Part shown: positions 49,263-59,870 of the stretch, one piece after another
How the letters are laid out: each line of letters begins with the position of its first letter
How positions within the stretch are numbered: the stretch's first letter is position 1
Source: Strigops habroptila
Lineage: Eukaryota; Chordata; Aves; Psittaciformes; Psittacidae
Length of the DNA stretch: 64,000 nucleotides
Direction of reading: 5' to 3'
Assembly (NCBI RefSeq): GCF_004027225.2
Contig: NC_044283.2
Coordinates: 34,416,207 to 34,480,206, forward strand
The notes under the pieces: generated by a model
The model's input: the letters and a program-made list of their open reading frames with translations, nothing else
Databases searched by the model: none
What the model was told of the DNA's origin: nothing
Translations under genes and position numbers: made by a program

Positions 49263-50893
49263 CTACAAGATCTCACGAGGATTTCTTAAAGCTGGAGGTA
49301 AATTCGAAGGTTTTGATTCTTCATCCAGAAGTACCAAATCTTCAATTTCACTACCTTTGTATTTTCTTTTACAGATCTTCACAATAACTCTCTTCTTGAG
49401 GAATAGCTTCAAAGCCTCTCTTGAAGCAACCGCTTTGGCATTTTCCATACTTTTACCACAGCCAGTACCCAAGTAGACCGACTTGCACCTCAGTTCACAA
49501 ACTATATTTTCCAGAGAGCTTTTATTTTGAGGCAAGTCTGCAAGTTCCTTGAGGGGAACAAAAGCAACATCTAAAGTAGCTTTTACAGACTGAATAGATG
49601 AGTTTAGAAGTTCCACGTGATTTACGTTGGGACTGAAGCCTCCAACAGCAACCAGTTTCCAGGCTACAGCTTTGTACAGTCTGTTGAAAAAAGGTTGTCT
49701 TTCCTTCACATCTTCGCTGGTCAACGGTTTGCGCAAAGCCTTAGCAGGGCTCTCGCCCACCTGCGAGCCACTCTTGGAGGCAAGCTGTGGGGAACCTGCC
49801 TGCGTGCCACCCTTGGATGCCAGCAGCGAAGCACCTGCCTGAGCTCCACCCCGTGAGGCCAGTGACGAAGGACCCTGCTGAGCACTGCTCCGAGCAGCCA
49901 GCAGCGAAGCAGCCACCTGAGCGCTGCTCTTGGAAGTCAGCAGTGCAGATCCCTGCTGAGCGCCGCTCCGAGCGGCCAGCAATGAGGCAGCCACCTCGGC
50001 ACTGCTCTTGGAGGCGAGGAGTGAGGACCCTGCCTTAGTGCCCTTGGAGGCCAGCAGCAGTGAGGTGCCTGCCTGAGTGCCACTCTTGGGGGCCAGCAGC
50101 AGCGAGGTGCCCACCTGAGTGCTGCTCTTGGACACTGATGCTGGGGCGCTCGCTTGGGTTTTGGAAGACACCAATGTTGCACTTGTTTGTGGGGTGCTCT
50201 TGGCAGCCAGTGGCACTGCTGCTGCCTGCGGGGTGCTCTTGGCGGCCAGTGGCACCGCCGCTGCCTGCGGGGTGCTCTTGGCGGCCAGTGGCACTGCCGC
50301 TGCCTGCGGGGTGCTCTTGGTGGTCAGTGGCACTGCCGCTGCCTGCGGGGTGCTCTTGGTGGTCAGTGGCACTGCTGCGGGCACCGCCGCTGCCTGCGGG
50401 GTGCTCTTGGCAGCTGCTGGCACTGCTGCTGGCACTACCTCTGCCTGCGGCATGCTCTTGGCAACCGGTGGCACCACCGCTGGCACCGCCTCTGCCTGCG
50501 GGGAGCCCTTGGCAGACGCTGGCACTACACTTACTGGAGTTTTCTTTTCAGGCGATGGCACATCTTCACACTTGTTTTCCTTAGGTGGATTTGAGCAAGG
50601 CTTCTCTCCTGACTCTTTTTCAGATGAAGGTGGGTTTTTCTCAGTAGTATTTTCAGCATTAGCAGGTTTTCCTTCTGTTTCTATGTCTGACGCTGAGACT
50701 GTTTCTTGATTTGAACTGCAAGTTGACTGGGAGATTTCTGGATCTTTGCTAGTATCTTTTTCCTGCTTTTTAGGCAGTGTGCTCTCTGTTTCTTTTGGGG
50801 CTTCTGCCTTGGTTGTTTTCACATCCTTTCCGGTATCCTTAGAATCTTTGCTTTTCTCAACAGCTCGCTTCTTGGAGGGAACCTCTACCCCTT
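49263..50893 (-). CDS. CDKN2AIP: CDKN2AIP coding exon 3
   Basis: The acceptor is TTTACTTGTTTTGCAG followed by AAGGGGTAGAGG. It completes Glu119 and then reads GVEVPSKKRAVEK. It encodes the acidic/serine/lysine-rich linker, two families of tandem repeats and the conserved C-terminal domain. Confidence 0.95.
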
Positions 50894-52103
50894 CTGCAAA
50901 ACAAGTAAAGTATGTTACCCTCTTCAATTCCTGCACTATAAAATATCTAGAGACAATTTATCTATTTTCTAAAAACTTGTAGCAATAATCCCTGTGAATT
51001 TAAAAGGTATATATTAGGAATATACCTTGAACTGTAATTACAAGTTTTGACCTACTATTTCAGAATACTTTAGTGGTTTTTGACCAAAAAAATACTGAGG
51101 TGCAAGATTTCAGGTTTTGGTTTGGGACCAGCCGGCAAGTACGTATTTCTGTTCTTAAAGTCCAAACCAAAAAATTATCAAAGTACATTAAACAAACTAT
51201 CTGACCTAAACAACAACAACTGGTATTTTGCCTACTAATAAACATATTTAAAATAGCTTTACTTTAAAATGCACTTTAAGAATTTAGAAAACTAGAGTTT
51301 GTCCAAAACGGCAATATGTGACTAGTGCTAAAAGCAAAGTAACACAAAAGCATTTAAGCCAGAGTACAACAGTCTAGATGGCATTAAAGAAATAATCAGC
51401 TTAAGGTGCACCAGTACAGAGAAATTCAAAACAAGAGCTCTACATTACCAAAGGAACACAAATGCATTACATCTTTTTCACAGCTATTACATGAGGTAAA
51501 AATAGCACAGAAAGGAGAAACTATTAACGAGGAGCTTAAAAAGTAAATTATTTCGACTACTTTCTAGGCCCGAGGTGAACAGAGAACGTTCAAAAACAAG
51601 CATTTTCTAGACTCCTATGTATTGTCACAGCTATGATCTGCTAACCATTGCTACTTGATATGCCTCTTTTCTTCACCTTGGCAACCAGTTCGTCTCTCGT
51701 GGTGCGGACAGGCGCGCCGGTCACTTGGATGCCTTCGGCCATTTCCAGCGCCTTCTCCATGACCTGCGGCGGGTACCTGGAAGGGCGACAACGGGAAAGG
51801 AGAGAAGGGGAGGGGTGCCGCCCGGCCGCGCCGTCCTGGCCCGCCCCACCCGCGGGGCCCGCCGCCCGGCCGCACTCACCGGCAGCCCAGGAAGACGTGG
51901 TTGGCCCACACCATGGAGAGGGACACCAGGCGCTGGAGCTGGGCGCTGCCCGCCGCCGGCAGCTCCCCGACGTTGCGCAGCAGGAACTCGCGGCGGTGCC
52001 GCCAGTGGTGCTCGGGCTCGCAGGCCCCGCGCAGCGCCTCGGCCCACGCCACCTCCTCCGCCGTCCGCCCCAGGGGCTCGCCCGCCGCCTTCACCGCCGC
52101 CAT
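49263..52103 (-). CDS. CDKN2AIP: CDKN2A-interacting protein (CARF), three exons
   Basis: Joining 52103-51880, 51776-51646 and 50893-49263 gives 1986 bases, 661 residues plus stop; human has 580. The protein is nuclear, binds ARF, p53 and the HDM2 axis, and regulates the 5'-3' exonuclease XRN2 (family knowledge). Seen here: an N-terminal XRN2-binding (XTBD) domain, about residues 15-110, with WRHRREFLLRNVG, SLSMVWANHVFLGCR and the basic end LVAKVKKRGISSSN. A basic NLS-like SKKRAVEKSK follows near 125, then a long low-complexity middle. The conserved C-terminal domain (about 505-661) has QPFFNRLYKAVAWKLVAVGG and CELRCKSVYLGTGCGKSMEN and a double-stranded-RNA-binding-like fold expected from the family. 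The extra length over human comes from tandem repeats in the middle. The paralogue CDKN2AIPNL has only the N-terminal domain. Confidence 0.96.
49740..50520 (-). repeat. CDKN2AIP: Coding tandem repeats in CDKN2AIP
   Basis: Two adjacent arrays in frame. At about 50150-50520 a 39-bp unit encodes the 13-residue motif AKSTPQAAAVPLA, five or more near-identical copies with one longer, interrupted unit. At about 49740-50145 a looser unit of roughly 14-15 residues encodes LASKSGAQAGTSLL-like copies. Human has a diffuse serine-rich region here with LLxSKSS-like motifs matching the second array; the first array seems to be a later expansion. Being multiples of three, the units keep the other frames open, which explains the long antisense frames here. 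Confidence 0.9.
51646..51776 (-). CDS. CDKN2AIP: CDKN2AIP coding exon 2
   Basis: 131 bp. The acceptor is CCCTTCCAG|GTACCC and the donor AATG|GTTAGC, which is weaker than consensus. It encodes YPPQVMEKALEMAEGIQVTG to SSSN, the second half of the XTBD domain. The intron to exon 1 is only 103 bp (51777-51879). Confidence 0.94.
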
Positions 52104-52460
52104 GGCCGCCGGGCGCCCGCCCCCGCCCCCCGCCGCGGGAACCACCGCCCCGCTCCTTCCGGCCGCGCGGGATGACCTCAGAGCCGGCGCGCGCGCCCGC
52201 CTTACCCCCCTCCCGCCGGCCCAGGCTGCCTTGCGGCGCGCGGCGGGGCGGGGCCGCCAACGGCCGCGGGGGGCACCGCGCGCGGGGCGGGTGCCGGTGC
52301 CTCGCGGGGCGGGGCCGGATGCCGGAGCGGGTCACGGGCGGAACAGCGCCGCGCGCCGCGCTCACCCTGCCCGCTGGGCGCGCCGCCACCGGCGTCTGCG
52401 TGCGGCCCGCGGTGGGCCGCGCCGTGCCGTGCCGGGCTGCGCTGCAGGTGAAGCCGGAGG
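51690..52460. promoter_or_regulatory. CDKN2AIP: CpG island, CDKN2AIP promoter
   Basis: CpG-rich DNA over exons 1-2 and the upstream flank. An ETS-family core CCGGAAGG on the minus strand (52155-52162) sits about 50 bp upstream of the ATG. A plus-strand GCTGCAG|GTGAAG near 52447 could be a donor for a divergent transcript. Confidence 0.8.
51880..52103 (-). CDS. CDKN2AIP: CDKN2AIP coding exon 1
   Basis: The start ATG at 52103 gives MAAVKAAGEPLGRTAEEVAW; upstream in-frame sequence up to 52145 has no earlier ATG. It ends CTGCCG|GTGAGTG, a strong donor. It carries the first half of the XTBD domain and is shorter than human, lacking most of the residues between the leading helix and the QLQxLxSxSM block. 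Confidence 0.92.
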
Positions 52461-53229
52461 TGTTTCACTGTGGCTACCACAGAAATTGTTGCGTTCAGGC
52501 TCGTACTTGGTGAAGTGTAAGCTTCCAGAGGAGCTGCTCACCCACCGTCCCCGGCCCTAGAGCTTGCGGCACGCTGCGTATGCCCCCGTCCTTCCCTCAG
52601 AGTTTGGGAAAAAGGGGTGGTACAGGCACAGTTACACACTTTGTGTTCTGCGCGGGCACACCATGAGCGAAAGTTCTGCTTACAGAGTCATTCCAGCCTT
52701 GCCGAGGCTGGAGTTCATGGGATCAGTTCCTGGTTTTGCCTCCTCAGCATGTGAGGGGAAGGTAGTGTATCAGAGGAAACATTAAATGAGGGGTTCTGAG
52801 GGCTGCTGGGTACCAAGCATTCAGGTCATTGCTAGTGACACTCTGTCCTCATGCTGCAAAACTTACCCCAGGGTTTGATTCAAAACCACATGGAGAGCCC
52901 TGCGTGAAAAAGAAATGAGCACGCTGTGAAATCACCACAACCTTTGTCTGCCGAGATGGTGCTTGCTGAATTTGTGTGGTAGAGGAGAGTTCCGAGTTCC
53001 AAAGGGCCGCCCCAGGAGAGCTGTATTGATTGCCCTCCCTCACCACCCAGATCAGAAGTCTGTATTTGCTGAAGTTTTTGGTTTTTAACAGTCCCATGTC
53101 ATCATGGACTGAGCTACAAGGTAGACTGCATTTAAGGAGCAATCTTAAGTGACTTTAACGTCTCACTCTATGGAAATTGTTATGTAGTGGTTTAACTTGT
53201 AGTACCTGTGGTGCAAAACTAAGTGGGTA

Positions 53230-53270
53230 AAGAAACTAAGCCAGAAAACCAACTAAGAAACTAAGCCAGA
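53230..53270. repeat. Two perfect 16-bp direct repeats
   Basis: AAGAAACTAAGCCAGA at 53230-53245 and again at 53255-53270, period 25. Confidence 0.95.
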
Positions 53271-53695
53271 GTCCAATGCACTTTTGTTCTGTATCTGTTG
53301 TTAGAGTGGAAGTGCTTTTCCTTCACTTTCTTGGTTAGCCCACAAGATGTTAACTTGTGCGTTGGCAAGAGTAATCCAGTGACAGAGCACAAGCGAACAT
53401 TAATGAGTGGGATGGACCCGACAGACTCAGTATTGTTTTATGTTAGCATGTAGAGGAAGAAAAGGGCAGAAAGTTTGTGTACTCTGCAGTGTGGGAGTCT
53501 TGGGTTTGTTTAGAAACAATGTCAGAAGGTTTAGAAGCACTGTGCTCACCACCAGTGTAGTGTTGCCCATCTGTTTCCAGACATTAGTCATATCAGTCCT
53601 GCACGTGGCTATTTGGTGGTGTAGGCTCAAATGTACGAAGGGCATGATCTGTCACCCTAGGCTTTCCACTTAGAAACAAGGTGGGCCTGTCTCCT

Positions 53696-53767
53696 AGACC
53701 TCTGGCTCTGTGATAGGTCTTGACCTTCTTCACAGACTTCTGGCTCTCTGAAGATTCTTGACTTCAC
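53696..53767. repeat. Imperfect tandem duplication of 34-38 bp
   Basis: AGACCTCTGGCTCTGTGATA and AGACTTCTGGCTCTCTGAAG begin two adjacent units that both continue with a TCTTGAC...TTCAC block. They differ by small gaps and substitutions. Confidence 0.8.
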
Positions 53768-56123
53768 AGTCAGTACAGACCCTGGAAGCGAAGGGTGATG
53801 GGAATCCCTGGCAAACATAGGTTTGAGTTTGCGCTGGAGCCAAGATCGTCCATGCTGCCAGCCCGTTTGTTCGTACTCTTCAGTGAACCAGCTTACTGTC
53901 TAACAGAGCCAGGCTTGAGATCTGCCCCTCAGAGACGGGAATTCAGCCAGGCCTGAGTAGCTGTACCAGGACTGTCTGTACTTGCAGAGGTAGCAGAGCA
54001 AACAGCACAGCTGTGAATGCCCTGTCCTCCTTGACAACCGTCTGAGCTGCCAAGTGAAGCAACTAAGGACTAGTCAATGTCGAGCTGCTCGGTAAGAGTA
54101 GGAGCTGGAGAGAGTTAGACTCCAGAGCGTGGTAGGGACATCCTGTGTACTAAGACTGACGCCCGAAAGTTGTATTTTGATGCTGCTGGGTGAATGACAG
54201 GTCCTGGTGTCAAACATCTGAGGTAGGCCTCCACATCTCAGAGTTTTGTGTCTGCTTTTGGTCACCCCACGTGCATAAGGTCATATGGACTCACCTGTGA
54301 GTCCTGGACTCCTCCAAAAGCACCATTCTAGGGAGTGCTGGAGACTCAGCACAGCTACAGAGCCTGATACATTATCTGATCCTAGAGTGGCTCAAGGACT
54401 GATTAGAACAACTTTTTTTTTGCCCAATTTTAGAGGACAAATTAACCGAGAGCCATTTCACTTCTTTGCCGACTGACCACATGTCTGAACACAAACATAG
54501 GTGACTGTGGAGAACAGTCAGAGGACAGTCCTGCGCATTTCTGGAATGGCTCACAACAGGGTTTGGCTGTAGTTTGTAGTTTCTATGGCCTGGTACCTTT
54601 CTGGCACCTTAATGCTGTTAATTTTGGGTTAATTTTCTCTAATGCTCCTTCTGTATCAATGTAGCCTTGTTATTGGTACAGAGATGGCTTAACCCAAAAT
54701 CTAGCTTTTTGTCTTTCCTACTTGTTTTTTCCAGATATACTCTTTCTACTTTATTATTGTCTGCTTGAATCATTCTGGAGACAGGCTAAATCCTGGCCGT
54801 GGAGCATGGGATGTCACACACGTGCGTGCACAGACAAATACAGGTGTATACCTGCGATGCTCTCTGGGCACCAGAGATCTACTGTGTCCTGGGTTGATTA
54901 AACAAGTGCATGTAGTAGAAAAGAGAGAAAAACACTGCTGTTAATTTAAACAAGTAGCGTTTTCATTCTCACCAGGAAAGGCAATTTTGAAGTTAAACAC
55001 CTCATTGATGGTGCTAATACTGTGCATTTAATTTTCAACATTGGAAGAAAAGAGATCGTTTTGTTCCCACTAGGGAAGGAACCTCTAAATGCCACATTGA
55101 TAGTAGTGTTGTTAGGGTCATTTGGGGCTTCATAGTAGCTTATTTTGGCAAGATATAAGTAAAATCTCAAGGTGAATCATGTTGGTGGCTATAATCACAG
55201 TATTGCACCTGCACTTCCTGTATAATAAAGTTTATTTCTGCCTTTGTAAACCAGTGAATTATTATTTTGTCAAAGTCAAGTCCCGCTGAAATGCAGAGGG
55301 TGGTAGCCCCATTGAGTTCAATTATGTTCTGTGCAGTTAAGGTTAATATATAGTGACGCTCTTTATTCAGCTTAATATGAGAAGAGTGCCCTTACCATCG
55401 CAGCAATGCAAAGAGAAAGCTCAGAGTTATTGCCACAGAATGGAAATTACAGTGGGATCTTACTGGCCTGGCACAATAAATCTTCTGAGTACCTTCTGTA
55501 GGTTGGTCCCTGCTATAAGTAATAAGTAAACACTTGAGAGATCTGGCTTAAGTTCATTATAGTGCAGCTTGAAGAAGGATGGGGAAGAGACATTTTGCTG
55601 TTTCCTAAGTTAACATACAGCTTGAGCAGGTTGTTGAAGGTCCCCTAGCCCGGCAGGGGACAGCACTTCAAGGGAGACGTGTGTGCATGTGCCAAGGTAG
55701 CCAGTCCTTACTGGCCAGTAAAGCAATCCTTGTCAAAAAATACTTGCTAAAGGAGCATTAATGGCTGCGCAGGCTTGTCAGTGGAAGGGCAGTTAGAGTA
55801 AATCTGTGTTTTTATTTCACCGCAGTTACGCAGCTGTTGTTACACTACTGTAAGCAGCGCTGGATTACAAAATCATCCCCACTTCTGAGGTTTCTCAACT
55901 GAGGAAAATGTATTGTGTAATTGCAGTGGATAAAACTAAAGGTAAAATGAAGACCTGAGTTGATAAGAATTTTCCTTTACTTTTATGTGCTTTTATTACT
56001 AGCTTAAATACTATTTTGCATTTAGTAATATGTTATACTTGAAATATATAGCTGCGTACGATAGGGATGTCAGTTGTTTTCTTTTAAATGAGTTTGTTAA
56101 GCTTTAACTTAGCCTTTAACAGC

Positions 56124-56190
56124 TAAAGGTAGCATACCATAAATCTTGTTTGCTAAACTATGCTTAAGGTAGCATACCACTTGCTAAACA
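56124..56190. repeat. Imperfect tandem duplication, period 40
   Basis: AAGGTAGCATACCA occurs at 56126-56139 and 56166-56179, each followed within the unit by TTGCTAAAC. Confidence 0.85.
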
Positions 56191-57540
56191 TCCATGACTT
56201 GGTGTGAAATTTTCCATGCCAAGGATGGAAGTTTAGGATGACTTTACTGCTACCAAACATGACCTAAGAACAAAGGCGGGGGGGAAAGGGCTTTGCGTAG
56301 GATAAAATATTGTGGAGATCTTATCTTTGAAGTGCTTAAATGCCTTTATGCTCTAGAGCAGTCTTGGAATTTGTCATGAAAAACTGAATTTGGAGGGGAG
56401 TGTCTGAACTTCTGACTACATTTAGCATAATTTATAAGCCTTTGAAGAAATGCATTTTCCACATTCCTGACTTGGAACATCTCCCCACCATCCTTGCTAC
56501 TACTGCAGTGAAGTCTACCCTGGCTATGGGCTGCAGGGCCCAGAAGAGACCTCTGTTTGTCCCTGTGGACTGGGATGGGCCTCTGGGCTGAGACTGAGGC
56601 TATGGAGACCATCACCCATGCTCCCAAAAAGCTGCTTTCTCCTCTTCACAGGTGCTTGAGCATGTCTGATAGGAATGGTGGGGGGACAAGGACCTGGCTG
56701 AGGGGAGAGAAGCAGTAAGTATGGAGGCAGTCTCACACCTCCTCAGAGGTATAGAGGCTGAAACTACTAGGGGGTAGAAGAGCTTAACATGAGAGTAGGA
56801 GGGGTAGGATACTGGGAGCAGGTGAGGAAGGAAATTAAATTCTCAAGGAGAAATGAAGGAAACGAGTTCAAGGCAAGGGCACAAGTACATATAGAAGAGG
56901 AATTGGAATGGACTGTATGCCAGGAGCATAGGACTAAGACAAATGAGAGAGGATAGATGTGGGAAGCTAGTGAGGAAACCAGAGGAGTGAGAGCACATTG
57001 GTAGAGCAGACATAATCAAACAGAATCAAGTCATGACTCTGAGCAAAGGGATAAGCTGTGATGGGAAGGGGAGCACTGAGAGGAACCATTGGGATTTGAA
57101 CAGAGACTTAGAGAAAGGAAAGTTAGAACTCTGCGAGCACAGAGACATTAGCATTTCAATGTGGGTTTGGGGTTTTTTTCCCCATTGCAGTAGGCATCTG
57201 GTAGGGTAAGTAACACCAAGAAAATATTCTGCTTTTCTAATTTAGTGTAAGATATTTTCTTGTCTTTTCTGTGTGTTGTAAAGGAAGCAAAAGAGGTAGA
57301 AATCCATTTGTTTTCAGAAATCCATCTTGCAAGCTGCCTTTAAAGAGTTTTTAGGTAGGAAGCCTTAGGCCTTTGGCAGACGGCTCTACCCTGGAGTTGG
57401 AAAAGGAAAGGAAACAGCCTTAGGAATCTTAATGCAAATATTGGCATGAGTTCATTGTAATTCAAGAGGAGTCAGGAAAGCACTAAAAGGGCAAGGAGGT
57501 CTTATCTGAAAAAATCTATTACGAGGCTGTATCATACTGA

Positions 57541-57615
57541 ACTTTTTTTTGTGTGTGTGCATGTATACGTGTACAACACATATGAATGTCTACATACACA
57601 CGCATATGTAACACA
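57541..57615. repeat. Degenerate TG/CA microsatellite
   Basis: GTGTGTGTGCATGTATACGT followed by CA-rich ACACATATG and CATACACACGCATATG blocks: alternating purine-pyrimidine DNA of about 75 bp. Confidence 0.75.
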
Positions 57616-58689
57616 ATATAGATATGTGTGAATATGTTTTAAAAATTCTTGTATTATTGAGAGTGTAAGCACCTATAAATCTAATGCTCTCTCTCTTGCA
57701 GTCAAACTGTTCATGCCTTGGAGGAAAAGAAAAATTACAACTAATATTTTATTGGCTTGGGTTGTGGATAGGTACATTACAGAAATGGATGCTATTAAAT
57801 CTTTATACCATGCTGTACCAGTATGAATTTTGTATGTGCTACATATTTTGCAGACACAAATAACTATTTTAGAAATTATATAAGGAGCTTTCCTGAGACT
57901 CCAGGCAACAATGTCAGATCTAATTTGAATTATTGCTATTGAAAATCATGGTTCTATTTTTCATTATTGTTATACCAATATCCCTCACAATCCGCAATTT
58001 ACCTGGCATGAACAGCACCTCCTGAAAATATAGAGTTGTTTTGTGTGCTGTGGTATTTTTGTATATCCCTCCCTGAAATATCGTAGGCATGATATTTCAC
58101 ATTAATTCCACTGGATGGCACTGAAGGAGACAAGATTGCATGGAAATATCTCCAGAAGTTGAGTATAACTCCAAAAAGTGAGAATGGCTTGTTTTTTCAT
58201 TCTATTACTGAAATAGACAAATGTGGACTCATTTTCCACCCTGGTGTAATAATTTGTCATCAAACCCAGCTCTTAAACACTCCTAGTTGTAGTTCTAGTT
58301 TTTGATAGCAAAATTTCAGCGGAGGTAGAGTCAAGGCATCTGAATTTGAATGTCCCTTCTCCCCTCAAAAAGATAAAGGCTAAAAGGCGTGGCTTTGGCC
58401 CATTCTGTGTGAAGGCTTGCACAGCATCTGAGGAATTTTTGGTCCCTGTCCTCCATGGCATTGCTGTTGATACTGGGCACTTCTGCCATTATGAGGCAGT
58501 GCAAGTTTGCTAGCTTTTAAGCTAATTTGAAAAAACTCATTCAGAATTAAAAGCTTCCACCTGTTGAAGAAATGTATAGTGTTTCAGAGAGTGTCCCGAC
58601 TTGAAACTCCATCTGCAGTCTCCACACAAGGACCCCTGTTTTTCCTGGGTAGATACTTTGTGATCCTGCCTGGAAGGCCCACAATTACT

Positions 58690-59870
58690 CTCTGTCAATC
58701 AGACCTGTATCCTGGGAGTCATCTTTGACTCCACTCTCTTTTTTGACCTGTTTATCTTGATGTATATGAATTTTGTTTCTTTTCTTCTCTGAAGTCTCTT
58801 CTTATCTCTATCCACATCGCTGATATGCTTTTTAAAGCTTTTGTTGTCTCTCATCCTGCTTATGACATTTTTCTTCCCTATGCGTGACCTGGCCTGTCAA
58901 AAAGGTTCTTTGAACCTCTCTTTTTGCACTTAATCTCCCCAGCCTATTTCTATGCCTCCTTTTTGTACTTACCTCTTTAGTATATCTCCATAGATTTCCT
59001 TATCTCTGCAAGCCCTCTAGCCCTATGAGAGTGGAGTCTGACATTTTTTTTGGCAGCTGTGCTGGCCTAAGACAGTCTCTGCTCCCAGCCATCTACTCCT
59101 GTCTCTTTGATATGCCTGCTAGTTTGCTGGCACAGTTGTTTTGTTCAGCCGTGTGGTAAACCAGATTAGGAACCTGATTTGGCTGGAAAGCAGCATGGAG
59201 GAGGGCGAAGAGGCACATTTTTCAACCAGCTTATTTCTCCAATGTAGTCTATCAGGCAGCACTTCTTTTGGTGCAACTGCAGGGTTGGGTTTGGGGTAGA
59301 GACAATTGGTGAGAAACGCAGGGTTGCAGAACTGCAATGGCTTAGGCTGGTTTATGTAGCACCGTCGCTAGCTGTTGAGCTGTGACCTGATTTTGATGAT
59401 ACAGCCAAGCCAAGCTGATAGCTAGCTCCTGCCGAAAGGGTAATGCTGCGCCTCCTTCCTCACCCCTCATTGTGGCTTGCTTCCTGGTGCTTCCCTTGTG
59501 CCAACACTGGTGCTTGTCTCACCCAACTGAGCCAGTTGTGGGAGCTAACCTGACAAAGAAGCATTCCCCACTTCCAAGGGTTTGTTGTGGCTGTTCTGCT
59601 GAATGCCTGGGGAGCCCACCCGCTCAGCAGCAGCTGGGTGCTCTGTCAGCTCAGCTGCATTTTCAATTGCACCGTGACACTTCACAACTTTGCCTTTTCC
59701 TGTCATCTGCTGTCCTCTCAGTCTCCATATCTAATCCATCTGCTTTTCTTGTAGCTGTGTTAATGATGTCCTTTTGGGCACCCTCAGCATATGGAATACC
59801 CTCCCTGAAGCAATTGCTGCATCCTTCAAATCTCTCAAGATTTCTTATACCATGACACATACAGTAAACT
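58690..59870 (+). mobile_element. Ancient LINE ORF2 C-terminal relic(s)
   Basis: Two plus-strand peptides recall the C-terminal part of Jockey-superfamily LINE (L2/L3/CR1 clade) polyproteins. LGVIFDSTLSF, at about 58717-58749, matches the conserved 'LGVxxDxxLSF' block. IWNTLPEAIAASFKSLK, at about 59783-59840, matches the 'lWNsLPxxirxaxsxxxFKxxLK' block. Intact elements have roughly 150 residues between these blocks; here they are about 1.1 kb apart with many stops, so later insertions or two copies are implied. It is non-functional and old. Confidence 0.5.

Larger units (their letters stand above)
52561..58689. other. Intergenic upstream of CDKN2AIP
   Basis: No gene recognised. It contains short direct repeats at 53230, 53696 and 56124, and a TG-rich tract at 57541 (listed below). 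Human order would place WWC2 and CLDN22/24 beyond this side; no claudin frame is present in the window. Confidence 0.55.

Noticed and set aside
49937..50709. Long frames antisense to CDKN2AIP exon 3 with repeats such as CGVLLAASGTAAA
   Set aside because: They are shadows of the 39-bp coding repeat, whose length is a multiple of three and so keeps every frame open.
51721..52560. Frames of 175-262 codons over CDKN2AIP exon 1
   Set aside because: CpG-island artefacts. The real product is the spliced minus-strand CDKN2AIP reading frame.
59472..59855. 127-codon plus-strand frame
   Set aside because: No family match; it overlaps the ancient LINE relic, whose readable peptide is in a different frame.
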